From contig OU964925.1 of NCBI GenBank assembly GCA_918807975.1, positions 25,393,608 through 25,457,607 on the forward strand: a DNA stretch of 64,000 bases. The letters run 5' to 3'. The notes under the pieces were generated by a model. It made no database searches and was not told where the DNA came from. It was given only the letters and a program-made list of their open reading frames with translations. The DNA comes from Aplidium turbinatum. Its lineage: Eukaryota; Chordata; Ascidiacea; Aplousobranchia; Polyclinidae. Below, in pieces: positions 1-10,982 of this stretch; within the stretch, counting starts at the first letter, position 1, and each line of letters opens with the position of its first letter. Position numbers and translations under genes: made by a program.

Positions 1-3000
1 TCGCAGCCCGTTTCATATCTCAGGCACAATTGTGACTTGTAAGTTGACATGGTTTTTGATATTGTATCTGATGTCTTAACATAAAAAAATTCTGGGCTTT
101 GTTTTTCTAAAATAATGAAAACAAAACCTTCAATCAAAAACAAAGCAAGATTTAGGTATGCAGAATAAAACATAAACTAACGTTATAAGGCATAAAAAAC
201 GTATCAAATTTAAGTTGGTTTTTAAAAATCTATTTTTTTGAAATACAACTGTTTGCATAAAAGTGTTAACAGAATTGTTAAAAATACACGAATCAGAAAT
301 TTAATCTGCTCCGACCTTAGAATTGTAATTGTTTGGTGTTGTTGTACCCGGTGTTACATTTAACATGTATTTTACGGTGTATTCAGCACGAGTTACATGC
401 TTTGATGCATAAGTGGAAAATTATCGATTTGTCTTGCTTGGCGCAGTGTAGGCCTATGTGACTTAAAAGCAGCGTAAAATTGAACCATTTAGAAAAGTGT
501 TTCAAAACTTGGAGCTTTTTTTACCTTGATGGAGTATCGTATCTATTGTGCTCAAGCAGTCCGCTGTAAAAGTGTTATCGTCTATCTAAGATATGAGAAA
601 TTCAATTGTCATAAGCTCAGAGACAAAGTGTAGAAAAACTCAGCGTGTGGCTTTAATCGTGTATTGCAGTCGGCATCCAACTTTGAGCTTTAAACTAATG
701 CCGTAGACAGCTGCTTAGCGGAATTGAATACACATTAAAAGTGTGAAGTAGCTAAAACTGTTTCATTCCCAACGTGCCTCTTGAAGCCAAATTAAAAAGC
801 TCTTAACAACTTATTCGATGCCGATTCGTTTTGGCGGCAAGTGCGAGATTTTCAACTTCGATTACAACATACACTTCGATAGCATACAACATAGCCTAAG
901 CGGACAATTCTGGAAAAAAAATCAACCCTTTTTTATGTTTGGTCTCCTTTGAAAAATAAGTTAGAATCGACGCCACTGCTGGCTTGACCAAATGAAAAGA
1001 AAAAGTCAATTTTTTTTTTAGCTCGGGTTATCACTCAGCATCAGTGCCATTGATTGTTGTGGCACATGACTAAACCCAAGCCTGTGCCGCAAAAAGCACT
1101 TCTGTAAGTGAGTTGTTCAAAACTCTGCATTATTATCGTGGGAAGAAAAGAAGCCATTCGATCACGCTGTGAATTCTCACCATAAATGGCTTTAAAGAAT
1201 AAAATTGCCTTAATGCGGTCATTTAAAACGGCACGATTCAAGTCGATTTTTTTTATATCAAGCGATGTGCTACGCGTCCAATAATAATTTCGCATAGGCT
1301 AAGTTCGAATTTGTCTTTCATCATCCTGAGCTAATTGCCCGAAGTGTTTTTTTGGGGGGGTGGCGATTTAAACAATAGAATTTTTTATTTGCGGGTTTGG
1401 TGTGCGTCACAGATTACATCTTGAATAAAAATTTGTGCATTTAAAAACCTATTCTTTTTCATTTTCCAATTGCAGTAATTGATATTTTTCCGTCACGATG
1501 ACGTCAGCTTGGAACCTATTTATCAAATATTAAAATTTTTAACACAAAACAAAGGAAAGAGAATCTAATTAAATTTCAATATTTTATTAACCACCTTAAA
1601 ACGTTTTTCTTGTGAATGAACCAAAACAATCCCAATCCCCAACTAAACGCAATAAAACACGCCATTTCTACAAGAAGAGAAGTTTTTCTCAATTTTTTGT
1701 TTGTTTGTGAACTTGGTTTCATAACATGCCAAAGATTTCAGGTTAAATCAAATTTTACTCACTACTTCTCGTTATCTTTTATGTCAGAATAATAATAATA
1801 ATAAATTATTCTGTAATTATGAATTATAAGCATGAATTAACTTTAATGGCTTTAACAAATTACTTCCACCTCAGTTTTTTGTGTTGATTTCTACCTGCTG
1901 CGCTTGAAAACTACAATGACATTTTAAAGACTTTGTCAATTGCATCAAAGCTTTACCAGTTAGATACATTACCTCTCATACCGGGTGGGTTGGGCCATTC
2001 TCAAGTTTAAAACAATATTTTGAAACAGAAATGACTCTGCTTATTCTTTCTTGATTACGTACGACTTTTAAATTGCAAATTTTTGAAAATTTTTGCTTTT
2101 GTACAACTTTTTTTACTGCGCAACAAAATAATAAACATATTATGTTCTGTCAGCTTTTCCAACCAACAAAAAACACGTTTGGAAAGCAATTGAAAAATTG
2201 TTTGGAATAAACAGCATATGCAAACTAAGCAATATTCTACCCCAATAAGAACCTTCTGAAGATCCTAACAAGAATGAAACTGACTGTTAAGGGTTTTACG
2301 GAGAACATTAACTATACTTTTCAAGCAAATCAGGTGTAAACTTCATAAAAGAGACATTGCATAGCTGGTGTTAATCATGTTCTAAGCTGGCCTTGTGAGA
2401 TTGTAAGATTTTCTGTTTCTGGTTATACAGTAGGTGGGCACGTGTTCACTACAAGAGCAATATTAATGATAAATGTGACTTACTCAGTCGTTCCTATATA
2501 ATCCTCACTACCCTTCAGCTTTAAAAATTTAACATTTGATCACACCTTATCACACGCAGTACATAATACAGATGTTGTATTCATTATTATACACAACTGA
2601 GCTGAACACCAGGTAAGATAAAATGTTAACTAAAAAGCAACATGACGCCACAATATGTGAAATTGTTTTCTGTTGTTTTGACACTTAAACGTGTTTTTAA
2701 CATTTTTAACACGATTTAACTATTTTGAAACATCGCTATGTGGAATAATATATTTATGTTTCATTTACAATAACTAAGTTTTTTGTCCAAGTATTAAGCT
2801 GCTAAAGAAATTAACTGATAGCCATTATTTCGTTCTTGCATTGATTCAACGTTTGTAGAGATTAAACGGATAACACAAAAATCAATTTTTGCTAGTTAAA
2901 CAGGTAACTTGGTAGGCAAAAAGCGACTTGTACATCTAAAATGAGTGATTATGAAAAAACGTTTTTAAATGAAATATTTATGTGTTAATTGCTCGTCGTT

Positions 3001-4711
3001 GTTGCATGCTGTTTTTTAGCTAAATTTATTGAAGCTTAAAAAAATAAAAGCCATTTAAAACAGTAAAACTTTAATTTTAAAAACAAAGTGATTGATATTT
3101 ACAATACTGAAAAAAATATTTTATTCAAATTGAAGTGAATTTTCACAAAACGAACAATATGAAAGGTTTATGCAATGCCATTGTTAGTAGACGGTTGTTA
3201 ATTTGGCTTATAAGCTACCTTGGAGTTAAAAATTTTTTTAAAAACCTTGAAAAAATAAGTCCGTTCACATTACCTTTGCGTTATCGTACGATAAGTGTGA
3301 TCAACTATAAACACATCATTCCAACAAACTTAATACGTTTGCTGCTCTACTGTATTGGTTTGAAAATCAGTTCTGTGTTATTAGTTTTATTTGTGGTAAA
3401 ACTTGCCACAGTTAATGCAGTATAGGTCGAAGAAACTAGTTTCATGATGTGTATTTTTCTGAAATTTGCAAAATTTCACAAAAAACAGTTTTCTTTCAGT
3501 AGCCTAACCCACGCAAACGTATGCCTAACCCACGCAAACGTAAGCATCATCCAGTTTGAGAAAAAAAATCGAGAAACTATTGGAGTGCTGTCGTTTCTAC
3601 GTGTTTGCGACAACTGTGAACACAAAATGAAATGAAAGTAAATTGATATCGATTAGTTATGCAATTAGTTAGGAAATCTTTTTACGATGTTTTCGCGCAA
3701 GAAATTTAGCAACAACTGTACATCACCAAGACTTGACGTGATTGAAATCTTAACCGTTAAATTTTAAAAATAAATTTAAAATTCCAATAAATTCGAAAAT
3801 GAGTTAAATTTATTTTCATTACTTTAGCAACGCTGAACAAGTTAAACTAAACGTTATATAGTCTAATTTGTTTTTAATGCTTTTATAAAACAAAAAAATA
3901 AATAATGATTTCGTAAAAAGCTAAATATATTTTTTTACTTTTATTTCAAAGTTACAAAATAGTACTAAAATTTTTCAACTTATGGCAAAAGCCTTTTCAG
4001 AATAGATACGATAACCTTCAGCTAGCTTAGTTTGCTCTTAGTATGTCGTTGAGTCGTTGTATGCTTTAATAAAGAAAGTTGTTAGCTTAACAGATAATGA
4101 TTGCATACAATACATTAATAACCAATACATTTACAAACTTTTGAAGATCAAAAAATGTGCACGATTTTACAAGAGTATAGCCTACTTAGAAGAAAACAGG
4201 ACAAAATACCACTGAGATGGCACTTGAAATTAACAAAAATACTTAACTGCTCATCATACACTAACTTTTGAAATGTTGAACAAAAAATCATAACTTTCCT
4301 TTCGCTTGATTGTTTTCGTTCCATGTAACGCATTATAAAAAGGGATGTAATTTACTACAATCCCTGATCAGCATTGATAAGCTTTGCCTCCTCAAAATCC
4401 GTGGGCTCAAATGCCATTTGTCATCAACGAAAGGTTGTTGTTTTGCCTGTGAATCAATTTCCATATGGCTTACAAAAATACAGTATGTTTTGAAGATTGT
4501 ATTACACTTAAATCCCTTGCACATGCATACGACTTACTTTGTTACTTTTCCAGATGAACGGCTTTACAAATGATCATATGTTTTTGTTGCCGCAAGTCTA
4601 TTGAGTTTCTAAAAAAAGAAACGTAAAGTTAATGAAATTCTGAACCAATCCGCATGCATATTGCATGTAAACCGCTTCCTGACAAGACAGTTAAAAAAAT
4701 CTTTTTTTTAG
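1..4711 (+). other. Presumed intron of the NR2F gene
   Basis: No exon was recognised here on either strand. The NR2F exon that follows begins at a splice acceptor, so this stretch is most simply part of the preceding intron; the exons for the DNA-binding domain and the first part of the ligand-binding domain must lie before the window. The DNA is AT-rich with many short homopolymers. The only clear local structure is a 21-bp tandem duplication at 3502-3543 (GCCTAACCCACGCAAACGTA twice). Confidence 0.6.
3502..3543. repeat. Two-copy 21-bp tandem duplication
   Basis: The unit GCCTAACCCACGCAAACGTA plus one variable base occurs twice head to tail. The copies are nearly identical, so the duplication looks young. 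No function is apparent. Confidence 0.8.
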
Positions 4712-4989
4712 ATTCGCACGGTATAAGTGACATGAGTCATATCGAGAATATCCAGGAGAAATCACAATGCGCGTTGGAGGAATACGTCCGGCATCAGTAT
4801 CCCAGTCAGCCACTGAGATTTGGCAAGCTCCTCCTTCGACTTCCCTCTCTTCGGACTGTTAGCGCGAGTGCCATAGAGCAGCTTTTCTTCGTCCGGCTGG
4901 TAGGCAAAACTCCGATTGAAACTCTTATCAGAGACATGCTTCTATCTGGGAACGCGTACGGATGGCCATATTCGATGACGTTGCAATAG
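4712..4989 (+). CDS. NR2F: NR2F (COUP-TF) nuclear receptor, last coding exon
   Basis: This is the carboxyl end of a COUP-TF orphan nuclear receptor, a DNA-binding transcription factor that usually represses and acts in neural and mesodermal patterning. The exon starts after a T-rich acceptor ending AG at 4710-4711, with one base of the first codon supplied by the previous exon, and ends at TAG 4987-4989. It encodes about 92 residues covering the last helices of the ligand-binding domain: [18 protein letters not shown], then [20 protein letters not shown], then the AF-2 region [12 protein letters not shown]. These are near-identical to vertebrate NR2F1/NR2F2; the last residues ([10 protein letters not shown]) differ slightly from the usual FNWPYM ending. 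The open frame extends left to 4654, but that part is intron. Which NR2F paralog this is cannot be told, and invertebrates often have one. The family call is very secure. Confidence 0.94.
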
Positions 4990-5265
4990 CTGTCATACGT
5001 GGTTATGACGTATTTTAGTGTTTCATGCCACCGTCGTTTTGTGCTATTGCATCGCTACAAGAGATGATTTGCAAGAGACGAGATTGACTGACAACTTGAG
5101 TCGCAAGAATCACTCACTGCTCACAGCATAAACTTAATGCAACGTTGCTGTAGGAGATATCAAAGGTCCTACTATGAGCATCAGTAAAATGTGATTGATC
5201 TGGTCCGCAGCAAAATGTATCATTGGGAAGAGTGTTGACAGTAGAAGACAGAGGTGTCTGAACCT

Positions 5266-5282
5266 CCCCCCCCCCCCCCCCC
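5266..5282. repeat. Poly-C homopolymer (17 C)
   Basis: A run of 17 cytosines lies in the presumed 3' UTR of NR2F, just before a candidate polyadenylation signal. Its length may vary between individuals or be misassembled. Confidence 0.85.
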
Positions 5283-5293
5283 ACTAAAGATTA

Positions 5294-5299
5294 AATAAA
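5294..5299 (+). promoter_or_regulatory. Candidate polyadenylation signal for NR2F
   Basis: An AATAAA hexamer lies 305 bases after the NR2F stop codon, the first such hexamer I see on this strand after the gene. It predicts a short 3' UTR of about 330 bases. Transcript data are needed to confirm it. Confidence 0.45.
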
Positions 5300-6506
5300 T
5301 TTTTTAGTAACATCTAGAATGTTTGAAGCTGTTAATTTGCTTTTAAATTTTCACACCAGGAGTAGAAAGAAACCAACGATTTAGGAACTGTTTTCTCTCT
5401 ACTCCTAGTACAACGATGTGGGAACTGAAAAAAACATACCCCTTGAATGAGAAAATACTTCAAAACCTCGAAAATCTATGAGTAACATAATCGGAAATCA
5501 ATAATAAACATAATCGGAATATCTTCACATAGCTTTAAGCTACAACAGTTCAATCTTTTTTTAATTTTAATCCCATGCCTAACAACAATCCCATACGGTT
5601 GTTTCATATCGATGTAGCCACGTGCCCAAAGCTCTGTTTAACAAACATTATCGCTTACTTGGTGTTTAGATAAACCTACAAAAGTCAAATGTATTTTCTT
5701 TTTTGCCAGTGGTTTGTCATATTTTAATAGTTTGACTAGCAGTAGGCTACAAGCTTACACGTACAAACAGAACAAGCTTGCGTGAGCTTGCAAAAAACTG
5801 CCGAGTAGGCTAAGTCAATAAATTGTTGTTTAAAAAAGAATTTCTTATTTGATCTGTTTTCTTGAAGTTTCATATGTCTTATTAAGCCTATGTGCTGTGG
5901 CAAAAAGCGATATTGAAGAGAACGATTTGTATAGACACAGTTTAAAACTGTTTTCATCAATGGTATGGGTTTACATAGGCTAATCTAACAGTGCAAAAAA
6001 TATTGGTCAAGTTTGGTTGCTAACATAAAAGCGTTGGACTGTACTTACAAATAGTTAATTTATATTTTTTTCGAACTTGATGTACGGTAAGCAATTTAAA
6101 GAGTTTGAAGGTAATGTGGCTATACAATTCTATTCCACAAAAAAATTTACAACTTTAAAGACAACTATTCGAAAGCAAATTTAAGAAATAGCACTAATGC
6201 TACAGCGCATAAAATGCTTTTATAGAACAGTATTGCAATGCAAACAACAAAAGTAAAGTGTTTTAAAATTAAAGTTTTGAGGATGACAGTAGAACTTGCA
6301 AAAGCTTATCAATCCTTCCTTACTCATATACTGCCCTTTGCTATTCTTTCCGTTCAATGTATTGGTTAATTTTTAAAGTTTATTATTGTGATTTGTTACC
6401 AAGTTCAGTTGTTTGAAAACAATGTTTCGTTAAAAGAAATGTGTTTTTGAACCCAGCATCTTATTGCAATGCGGTCTGGTCATCCATAGATTGTTAGATT
6501 TGCAAT

Positions 6507-6617
6507 AGATTGAGTTTCGTTTTTAGCAGCACGATTGTTGCTTACTTCACAATGTACATATTAACGACCTATTTTAGCCAAAATAAGTCGTTAATATCTA
6601 CATTGTAAAATAAGTTA
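6507..6617 (+). repeat. Hairpin repeat family, short copy
   Basis: Two arms (6540-6578 and 6579-6617) form an imperfect inverted repeat of almost 40 bp around TATTTTAGCCAAAATA. The flank at 6507-6540 (AGATTGAGTTTCGTTTTTAG onward) matches, reverse-complemented, the flank of a larger hairpin at 58681-58943. The two are copies of one small non-autonomous family; this copy lacks the long central stem of the other. Confidence 0.7.
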
Positions 6618-8730
6618 CATTTTTTCTTAACGCTCATGCAATCTGCAGATCTCAAACGTTATGAAAATTACTTAAACTTTTAACTGAGTCTATATTTGCT
6701 AATAGGTTAAATTTGTCAGCTGATTTAAATGTTTTTGTTGTTGTTTTCTTTTGTGACTGTTGCAATTGGTCTATACCAACTAATGGATACAAAATGTTAC
6801 TTTATACCTTTATATACTCTATGACGTGTACGGTCGATTTTTCCTGGACTAAGATTCATATGCTGTAGTTTCACTGCCCAGTAAAAAGCTTATATTTCTA
6901 ACCTATTGTGTGTCATTATGTGTATATTATTTGCACGTAATTATATGCAAATACAGGCTTGAGTGAATGTTATTTAAACACAACTTGGCATACGTGTGAC
7001 CACTTGGAAACAAATATACAGCAGCCTACATACTTTTATATTTAGCATACAATTTGCACCGATACTGATGGGCAACTTTCTTTTGATTGAATCTTGAAGT
7101 CCAACCCAGGTCAAAGCAATAGAATTGTTTTACCAACTTTTGAAGTGTCCTGTGTTCTTGCATTGTCTTTGTCTGTGCGTTGTAAATGTGAGGTAGGCTA
7201 ACGACGCAAAACAGCAAACAATGTTACGGTGTTGTTGAAATTTTATGCTTATTCTGTTTGTATACAGTTTGGAGAAAACTAGTCGAAAAAAATTGCAATA
7301 AAATAAATCTTTAATGTTTATTTGCTTCTTCATGTGTTGATTGTATTCCAGTTTGATTCTGGCATTGTTTCTCAGTCCCTGAGTTAGCCAAAGTAGGTCA
7401 TTTACACAGGAAATTGATATTTGTATGATGAATGCAACAACAAAAACGTTTTAAAAACAGAAACACTAACCACACGTGAACTAGAGCCATAAGCTTTATT
7501 TTGCTCTTAGCTTTTCGAAAGTTAACATAATTAAACTTGCACTTGAGCTGTTACTCTTTCCCGATTCTGAGTTCTGTTTTTTTTTTTTTTCTTTTCTCTT
7601 CTTTTGTCTTCAAGTTCTGCTTTCTAAGTTCAATCAGCGATGTATGAAACTTAAACCAAATATTTGCAAAATCTTCGGCTTCTGGCTGTAGCTTTGTGGA
7701 TCAAAATGAATGAAAGAACATTCCAAAATGGCTGGAGTAGGTCTATCTAAAATAAAAATGGCACACAGTTTCGGCGATTACAAAACTTGTTCTCAAGTGC
7801 AAACCAAATCTAAGAGACGTGCCAGTAACTTGTTTGTGATGATGTCATTCATATTGAGCATCAGAAAAGCAATTTAGATTTTAATTCCCAAATGTGACAT
7901 TTTTCATAGAACAGCAGGTGGAAGGTCGCTCCAAAGGCGAGATTAGACAAAATCCATGACCTCGGAGCTCAATATTTGAACCTTTTGAAATCCGCCATAC
8001 GCTTATTACCCGACCAACAGGTTTAAAGGCACATTTATCTCAAACGGCTTTGTGCCATTGCGAGATTTCACATCATGAATTATATGTTAAGCTTTTGAAA
8101 GTTGTTTAGGCCTTAGCATAACTTAGGATAAAAAATAAAAATGTTTCTCGGCAGCCGATGAGCGCAAGAATCAACAGCGAAATAAAATGTTGACACCACA
8201 GATTGTGTAATTTCCATCGTTTTAATTGACCTACTGAGAACTAGCCTACTTTCTACATGTTGACAAACAATCAAACGCTCCATCCCTTTTACAGTAGGCT
8301 GCGGATATGCACAACTGTAGGCTACGTAGTGTCACAGCCACAGGCGTTAGTTTGAAAAGTGATTGGTGGTATGCCGCAGCAATTTGTGAGCAGGAAAATA
8401 TCGATATAAACCAAAAACAAAATACGGTAGGCCTACAGCGGGAAAAAAATATCTTACAGGAATCCCTTACAAATTGCCTCTTGGTCCATGGCCAGGCCCA
8501 TTGAGAAGATATTTTGGGCGGGTGCCAATGAAACCTCCGGGAACCCAAAACAAGACGCCATTAAAAAAATGACAATAACTATCGCAAACAAGTGGGAAAA
8601 TATTAATAAAATCATCTAGGAGAGAGATAGTTTAGCGCTAAAAGCAGGGATGGTCTTTAAATTGGGTACAAACGCACTAGCAAAAGAACATCCGGTGTTT
8701 CTTTCTACTTTCTCGGAGGTTACAAAACCG

Positions 8731-8777
8731 AAAATTATCCCGGGCTTTTGTCCAGATGTAAAGCTCGGGATAATTTT
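8731..8777. repeat. 18-bp stem-loop
   Basis: AAAATTATCCCGGGCTTT (8731-8748) pairs with AAAGCTCGGGATAATTTT (8760-8777) with one mismatch across an 11-base loop. It could be a short hairpin RNA, a regulatory palindrome or the trace of a small transposon. Nothing nearby decides which. Confidence 0.7.
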
Positions 8778-9192
8778 ACCGCCTAGAACTAGACTTAAAG
8801 CATGTCAATACCATTTCCCAAGTCAATTTCGTTTTATTTGAATTCATATTTTGTGAATAATGTTTGTTTCGTTTACTTTTAACCGCCTTTTATCACAATA
8901 ATAAGTGTTGTTGGACCAAAAAATAATTGTTTTGTACATCTTAAGTATTTGGTGCTTTTTATTGTTGATAATAACAAAGCATAAAGTTAAAATGAGGAAA
9001 ACTGTTGGCTAAAAACACACACCAAACGATTTGAAACCTGGAACCTTGTCGAACACATCACAAACACACTCACTGCTTAATATTGCCACCTTGCGGTAAA
9101 ATTTTACGAGCTGCATGCAGAAATTCAAAGGTTCTGTTTGCAGCTATGCACTTTTTAATTCGATTTTAACAGCGTTGCACAAATGCTGAAAC

Positions 9193-9268
9193 GCTTCTCA
9201 GCACTTGTAGCTTCAGCTTCTTAGCAGCTTCAGCTTCAGCTTCTTCTCAGCACTCAGCTTCTTAGCAG
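9193..9268. repeat. AGCTTC-rich imperfect tandem repeat
   Basis: Units of the form CAGCTTC and TTCTCAGCACT or TTCTTAGCAG recur for about 75 bases. It looks like a small degenerate minisatellite; no coding sense was found. Confidence 0.65.
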
Positions 9269-9510
9269 AGTTTACACTGCTTTCAGTCAAATGTGATATT
9301 TCTTTTATTTCACTGACCAATAGATGTGTTTCAATTTAATCGTCTACTCAAATGAAACGTTTGAATGCTGTTCTTCACACTTTAACCACTGAAGTGACGT
9401 AATTTCCGTAAATGGAAGGCCTGTGGTGATGAAGTGGTTTATCCGACAACAAGCTTTCAGACAACAAAATAGAAAAAGATGCTATTGCCGCCATGAGACG
9501 TTTTGATCTC

Positions 9511-9610
9511 GACTGACAGCTCAATTGGTTGAGCGTTCGACTTCGTACACTGAAGTACTTCGTACACAAATATCAAGACCGAGCAACGCTGGTTCGACTC
9601 TCGAGTGTCC
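9511..9610 (+). repeat. tRNA-like SINE remnant
   Basis: The sequence CAGCTCAATTGGTTGAGCG resembles a Pol III A box and forms a D-arm-like stem (GCTC/GAGC). About 75 bases later GGTTCGACTCT resembles a B box. The gap is too long and the acceptor ends do not pair, so this is not a working tRNA gene. A tRNA-derived SINE or a disrupted tRNA pseudogene fits best. Confidence 0.5.
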
Positions 9611-9920
9611 GCTGCGCACGATACACTTCAAAAGCAGCTTTTCATCATTCAAAAGCAACCAATGAATGAAGTAATTTAGAAAAGACTGTGGCTAATTGGA
9701 AATATTTTCTTTCAAAGTGAAATTTAAAACCACTGGTAAGTTAGCCTACCTGACAACTTGAAGCAGCTTAAATAATCACTTATGTTGTCCTCTATCATAC
9801 AACCAAAAACAAGTATTGAGTCAATTCAATTTTTCATGAAAATTTCAAATAAACAAACATAGCCTACAATTGATTTTCTAAATAACCCCATACCACCTGC
9901 TTGGGTTGCTGAGGACTGAG

Positions 9921-10078
9921 GTGTTGCGACCGTGCCATATTTTAAACTGATTGTCCTGCTTTGGTATCATTCACGTTATAACATCCGCGTTTTGTCGCTT
10001 CTACTTTTTTCTAGACCTCTGCTATGTTTGTCATATATTGTTTTTTCGTTGTGATGGTCAGAAATAAAAACTGAACTG
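9921..10078 (+). mobile_element. LINE 3' tail fragment (GGTCAGAAATAAAAA family)
   Basis: This segment shares two blocks with 18705-19147: a start block (GTTGCGACCGTGCCATATT) and an end block running from GCGTTTTGTCGCTTCTAC to TGATGGTCAGAAATAAAAAC-TGAACT. The other copy also carries a LINE carboxyl-terminal coding remnant between the blocks, which is missing here. This copy is therefore a truncated or internally deleted tail of the same non-LTR element. Confidence 0.65.
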
Positions 10079-10970
10079 GTTAGTTGGAAAACGTCAGTTT
10101 AATGCGAAACAGCCATGATTAATTTCTGAAAGAAGCTTTTTCTGTCCGAGAATAAAGACTGCAGAACGGTACAATACGTTAACAGTTAATCAATCCTCTA
10201 TTAACAAAACCTATGATTCGAGTTCGACGTATTGGTGAACTAGCCTACTAACACTAAAATGATTGCATTGCCTGCCAGTTAAACGGTTGGAGTAGTTTGA
10301 TGGTGAAGCGGTTTATGTAGGCTACGGTACCCTACTTAATTGTCTGCAATTTATCGTACGCTATTGCAACACAAAAGCAAGTGTGCTCTCATGAACTAAT
10401 TTGACACTTCGCAGGTTTACGGTTGCAACATTCCAATTACCAAATTTTCGCGCCATTTGCAACCCTATGTTTTACAACTTTCGTATGGCTCTTTTGCTGG
10501 GGTTGGGTCAATCTTGGCCTGACAGCTCATCTGTAGTCCAATCAAGTATCATATGAGATTTTTACGACCATGTTTGCTTGACAAACTCCTCGGTGCTCGC
10601 AAGCCTCCCCACAACGACAATGTGTTGGCTTAGGACACGGAGGCACTCCACGACTTTGCGTCACGGGGCAATAGCCGTTTTTGTCTCGTCAGCTAAGCCA
10701 CTGATAGAAAGCATGAAAATAGCATACAGGATTCATAAGTAACGTCGTATTTTTATCATTGCCACTATGCAGTGTTGCATTATGATCAAAGTTTACATAA
10801 ATAAGATTTTCATCTAATGGCCAAAAAAAAATCATAACTGCGAATACGACTGTTAAAATGAGCGAAGAAAATAACCAAAACCTCTATGTATATTACGTTA
10901 TTTCTATCATAATTGCATATTCTCGTCTTCAGTTATGTCAAATCGGGGTGTTTTTCTGTTGTGACAAAAT
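10079..10970. other. Intergenic DNA, nothing recognised
   Basis: No gene, clear repeat or RNA was recognised. The last bases (10971-10982) form the left copy of the target-site duplication of the LINE that follows. Confidence 0.5.
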
Positions 10971-10982
10971 GATCAGTCAATC
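10971..10982. repeat. Left target-site duplication of the LINE
   Basis: GATCAGTCAATC here is repeated exactly at 14186-14197. The 16-mer TGTGACAAAATGATCA also occurs on both sides of this copy (10960-10975 and 10987-11002), suggesting local duplication during 5' end integration. Confidence 0.8.

Larger units (their letters stand above)
5300..9920. other. Intergenic DNA, no host gene recognised
   Basis: No open frame here resembles a known protein or has convincing splice sites. The stretch holds a hairpin repeat (6507-6617), a perfect-looking stem-loop (8731-8777), a short AGCTTC-rich tandem array (9193-9268) and a tRNA-like SINE remnant (9511-9610). Otherwise it is AT-rich unique-looking sequence with scattered TAGGCTA/TAGCCTA words. 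Confidence 0.6.

Noticed and set aside
3135-3425. 96-codon open frame
   Set aside because: AT-driven composition, no similarity to a known protein, no splice signals; probably chance.
4654-4711. Upstream part of the open frame leading into the NR2F exon
   Set aside because: It encodes nothing like NR2F and ends in a T-rich AG acceptor, so it is intron read-through.
8246-8548. Overlapping open frames on both strands
   Set aside because: No recognisable motif and no supporting context.
9511-9610. A working tRNA gene
   Set aside because: A-box to B-box spacing is too long and the acceptor stem does not pair.
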